Assembly (NCBI GenBank): GCA_964356705.1
Contig: CAYHIN010000002.1
Coordinates: 1-39,305 of the forward strand
Direction of reading: 5' to 3'
From: CAYHIN01 sp964356705
GTDB lineage: Bacteria > Patescibacteriota > Microgenomatia > CAZETR01 > Amesbacteraceae
Length of the DNA stretch: 39,305 nt
The first letter of the stretch is position 1; each line of letters begins with the position of its first letter. The translations under genes and the position numbers were made by a program. Shown in pieces: positions 38,023-39,305 of the stretch. A model generated the notes under the pieces. That model saw nothing but the letters and a program-made list of their open reading frames with translations. It was not told where the DNA came from and did no database searches.

Positions 38023-39305
38023 CGGGGTTGCAACTCGATCAGTACTACAGAATTTGCGGTCATTGAGATCTCTGTTTGCAATATCGCCTCAGTGGTCGCA
38101 ACCTGGATATCAGGCAGTGCTCCGTGTCCCAGCAAAAATCTCTTCAAAGTGAAATTTTGGTCTCTCAGGTTCATAAAAGTCACCGGCACATTTTCAGCAT
38201 GCGTCCCCTTGGGGTCATAATTGGCCAGTAAGACCTGATAATTGTTTCCATCCTGGGCTCCAATTGCCCGCACCCAAGTCCCATCTCCGAACACTCCCAA
38301 GCGGTTATTTCCCAGTCTCGACAATAGCTGTAGAGCCTGATATCGGGGTGACTGGTTATCCACGATTCCCCATCCGCCAGTGACCGAGAATGAAAATCCA
38401 TATTTGACCTTACCCATCAGCTCTCGCATGACCGCCACCAGATGTGCGGCCCCCGTTTTTGTGTTGTTTTCATTTCCAGCCTCGCTATTTGGCCCCATCT
38501 CGGTCACGATCTTTTCTACTCCGGCAAAATATGGATGCGATTCGATCCATGCCTCTACACTATCCACATCTTCAGAATACTTAAACACATCCAGGTCATA
38601 TCTGTGCCATGTAAAACAATCAAACTTCAAATTGTTTCCCAATACATAAGGAAAAAACTTATCCATCCAATTCTTATACAATCCAGTAGTTGCAGGTCCA
38701 CAGAGTTTAAATGGTCTAGTTCCGGTCGCTTGCCTTGCTCCAATCGCCGCATGTTTGTATAAATTCAAATAATCTTTTCCTCGACCAATCTTCCATTTAC
38801 CAAACAGATCTGGCTCATTCCACACCTCGTAATACATATCCTGAATCCCCCGGGTGGCACTATATCTTTCAATAATTGCTCGCACGATTGCCGACCACTC
38901 GTTCCAATTTTTGGGTTCCCCCACCTCATCTGAGGCGGTCATGACCGACGGCATATAAGACAAAGAGATAAAAGGCGTGGCTCCGACAGTTTGGATCTTA
39001 TTGACCAGATTATCCAATCGCGTCCAGTCGTAAGTCAGCTGTCCAGAGTTATTTCTACCAACCACTCCCAACAGATCAAACACATGATCAATTCTGATAT
39101 ATTTAGTCCCTACACTTCGGATTCTATTTTGGATTGCCGGATCATCCAAAAATGTTTCTAGATTTTCTCCTCCTTGTGCCAAAGCTTCCCATGGTCTAGG
39201 TAGTGCTCCGAGAGGCCTGTCGGTTTCGACCGATATCGCAGCCAGTCGCCCTTCTGCTCCTACAAAAAACTCCACGATGTTATTTGTTAATTTTAGAATG
39301 GGTGG
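38019..39305 (-). CDS. GH39-like glycoside hydrolase (5' end outside window)
   Basis: The visible part encodes at least 428 residues with no stop before the window edge, so the N-terminus is missing. A GTG at 39275 could start it but is probably internal. The TIM-barrel shows the acid/base Glu in YYEVWNEPDLFG and the probable nucleophile Glu in KIVTEMGPNSE. TKYIRIDHVFD and ATPFISLSYMP are typical of GH39 (xylosidase/iduronidase clan A) enzymes. A C-terminal beta domain follows (NYQVLLANYDPKG). The substrate is unknown; a role in trimming surface or host glycans is possible. The stop overlaps the lepA stop by 4 bp. Confidence 0.8.
   Translation of the reverse strand, partial: PPILKLTNNIVEFFVGAEGRLAAISVETDRPLGALPRPWEALAQGGENLETFLDDPAIQNRIRSVGTKYIRIDHVFDLLGVVGRNNSGQLTYDWTRLDNLVNKIQTVGATPFISLSYMPSVMTASDEVGEPKNWNEWSAIVRAIIERYSATRGIQDMYYEVWNEPDLFGKWKIGRGKDYLNLYKHAAIGARQATGTRPFKLCGPATTGLYKNWMDKFFPYVLGNNLKFDCFTWHRYDLDVFKYSEDVDSVEAWIESHPYFAGVEKIVTEMGPNSEAGNENNTKTGAAHLVAVMRELMGKVKYGFSFSVTGGWGIVDNQSPRYQALQLLSRLGNNRLGVFGDGTWVRAIGAQDGNNYQVLLANYDPKGTHAENVPVTFMNLRDQNFTLKRFLLGHGALPDIQVATTEAILQTEISMTANSVVLIELQPR

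Overview
This window looks like a chromosomal segment of a Candidate Phyla Radiation bacterium (Patescibacteria), most likely of the Microgenomates type. The inference rests on gene content and style, because no rRNA is present. Proteins are short or trimmed: MetRS lacks a C-terminal tRNA-binding domain and PcrA is only 620 aa. Genes are packed with ATGA, TAATG or stop-on-stop overlaps, and Shine-Dalgarno sequences are nearly absent. Many genes instead have a TATAAT-like box 6-9 nt before the start codon, as expected for leaderless mRNAs. Surface genes such as paired FemAB ligases, DUF2298-type membrane proteins, a type IV pilus PilN/PilO pair and Thr/Pro-rich secreted proteins fit this group. 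The genetic code appears standard. I found no tRNA, rRNA, CRISPR array or transposase.

Layout. (1) 103-3182, minus strand: a small membrane protein, a YerC/TrpR-like regulator, a terminator, metG and tatD. (2) 3181-8791, plus strand: rmuC leads into a very tight operon of alpha/beta hydrolase, Nudix, unknown protein, TfoX-like, small membrane protein and GNAT. A new promoter then precedes an SHMT-like PLP enzyme and a HAD phosphatase. (3) 8743-13373: DUF998 protein and rnhB (minus), then an unknown 171-aa protein and a UvrD helicase fused to an Fe-S PD-(D/E)XK nuclease (plus). (4) 13370-21625, minus: two FemAB ligases, a large secreted LamG protein broken by one in-frame TAA, a Bro-N protein, a methyltransferase and PcrA. 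(5) 21635-27831: an LCP transferase (plus), a DUF2298 protein (minus), a related membrane protein and a GT39-like transferase (plus). (6) 33753-27791, minus: rpsT, pilN, pilO, a small membrane protein, an FN3 protein with an LPVTG site, a HAD phosphatase, FkbM, GT4 and SAM methyltransferase. (7) 33775-39305: murJ (plus), wHTH-Nudix (minus), lepA (plus) and a GH39-like hydrolase cut by the window edge (minus).

Functional themes. Much of the window builds the cell surface: lipid II flipping (MurJ), peptide bridges (FemAB pair), polymer attachment to the wall (LCP), lipid-linked sugar transfer (DUF2298, GT39-like), glycan modification and pilus assembly. The rest is DNA repair (PcrA, UvrD-nuclease, RmuC, RNase HII) and translation (MetRS, S20, LepA).

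The most striking signal is not a gene. At least a dozen short tandem repeats with a unit of exactly 7 bp lie inside conserved genes (tatD, rnhB, the UvrD-nuclease, both femAB genes, pcrA, the DUF2298 gene, its neighbour, and lepA). They are always read in frame and sit in variable loops. Where the heptad carries a potential stop codon, the one copy that would place it in frame is mutated. A second repeat family (GTCATCCTGAG type) also invades tatD and supplies its stop codon. Another notable signal is a frameshifted tail after the Bro-N gene that matches the PcrA C-terminus in protein but not in codons.
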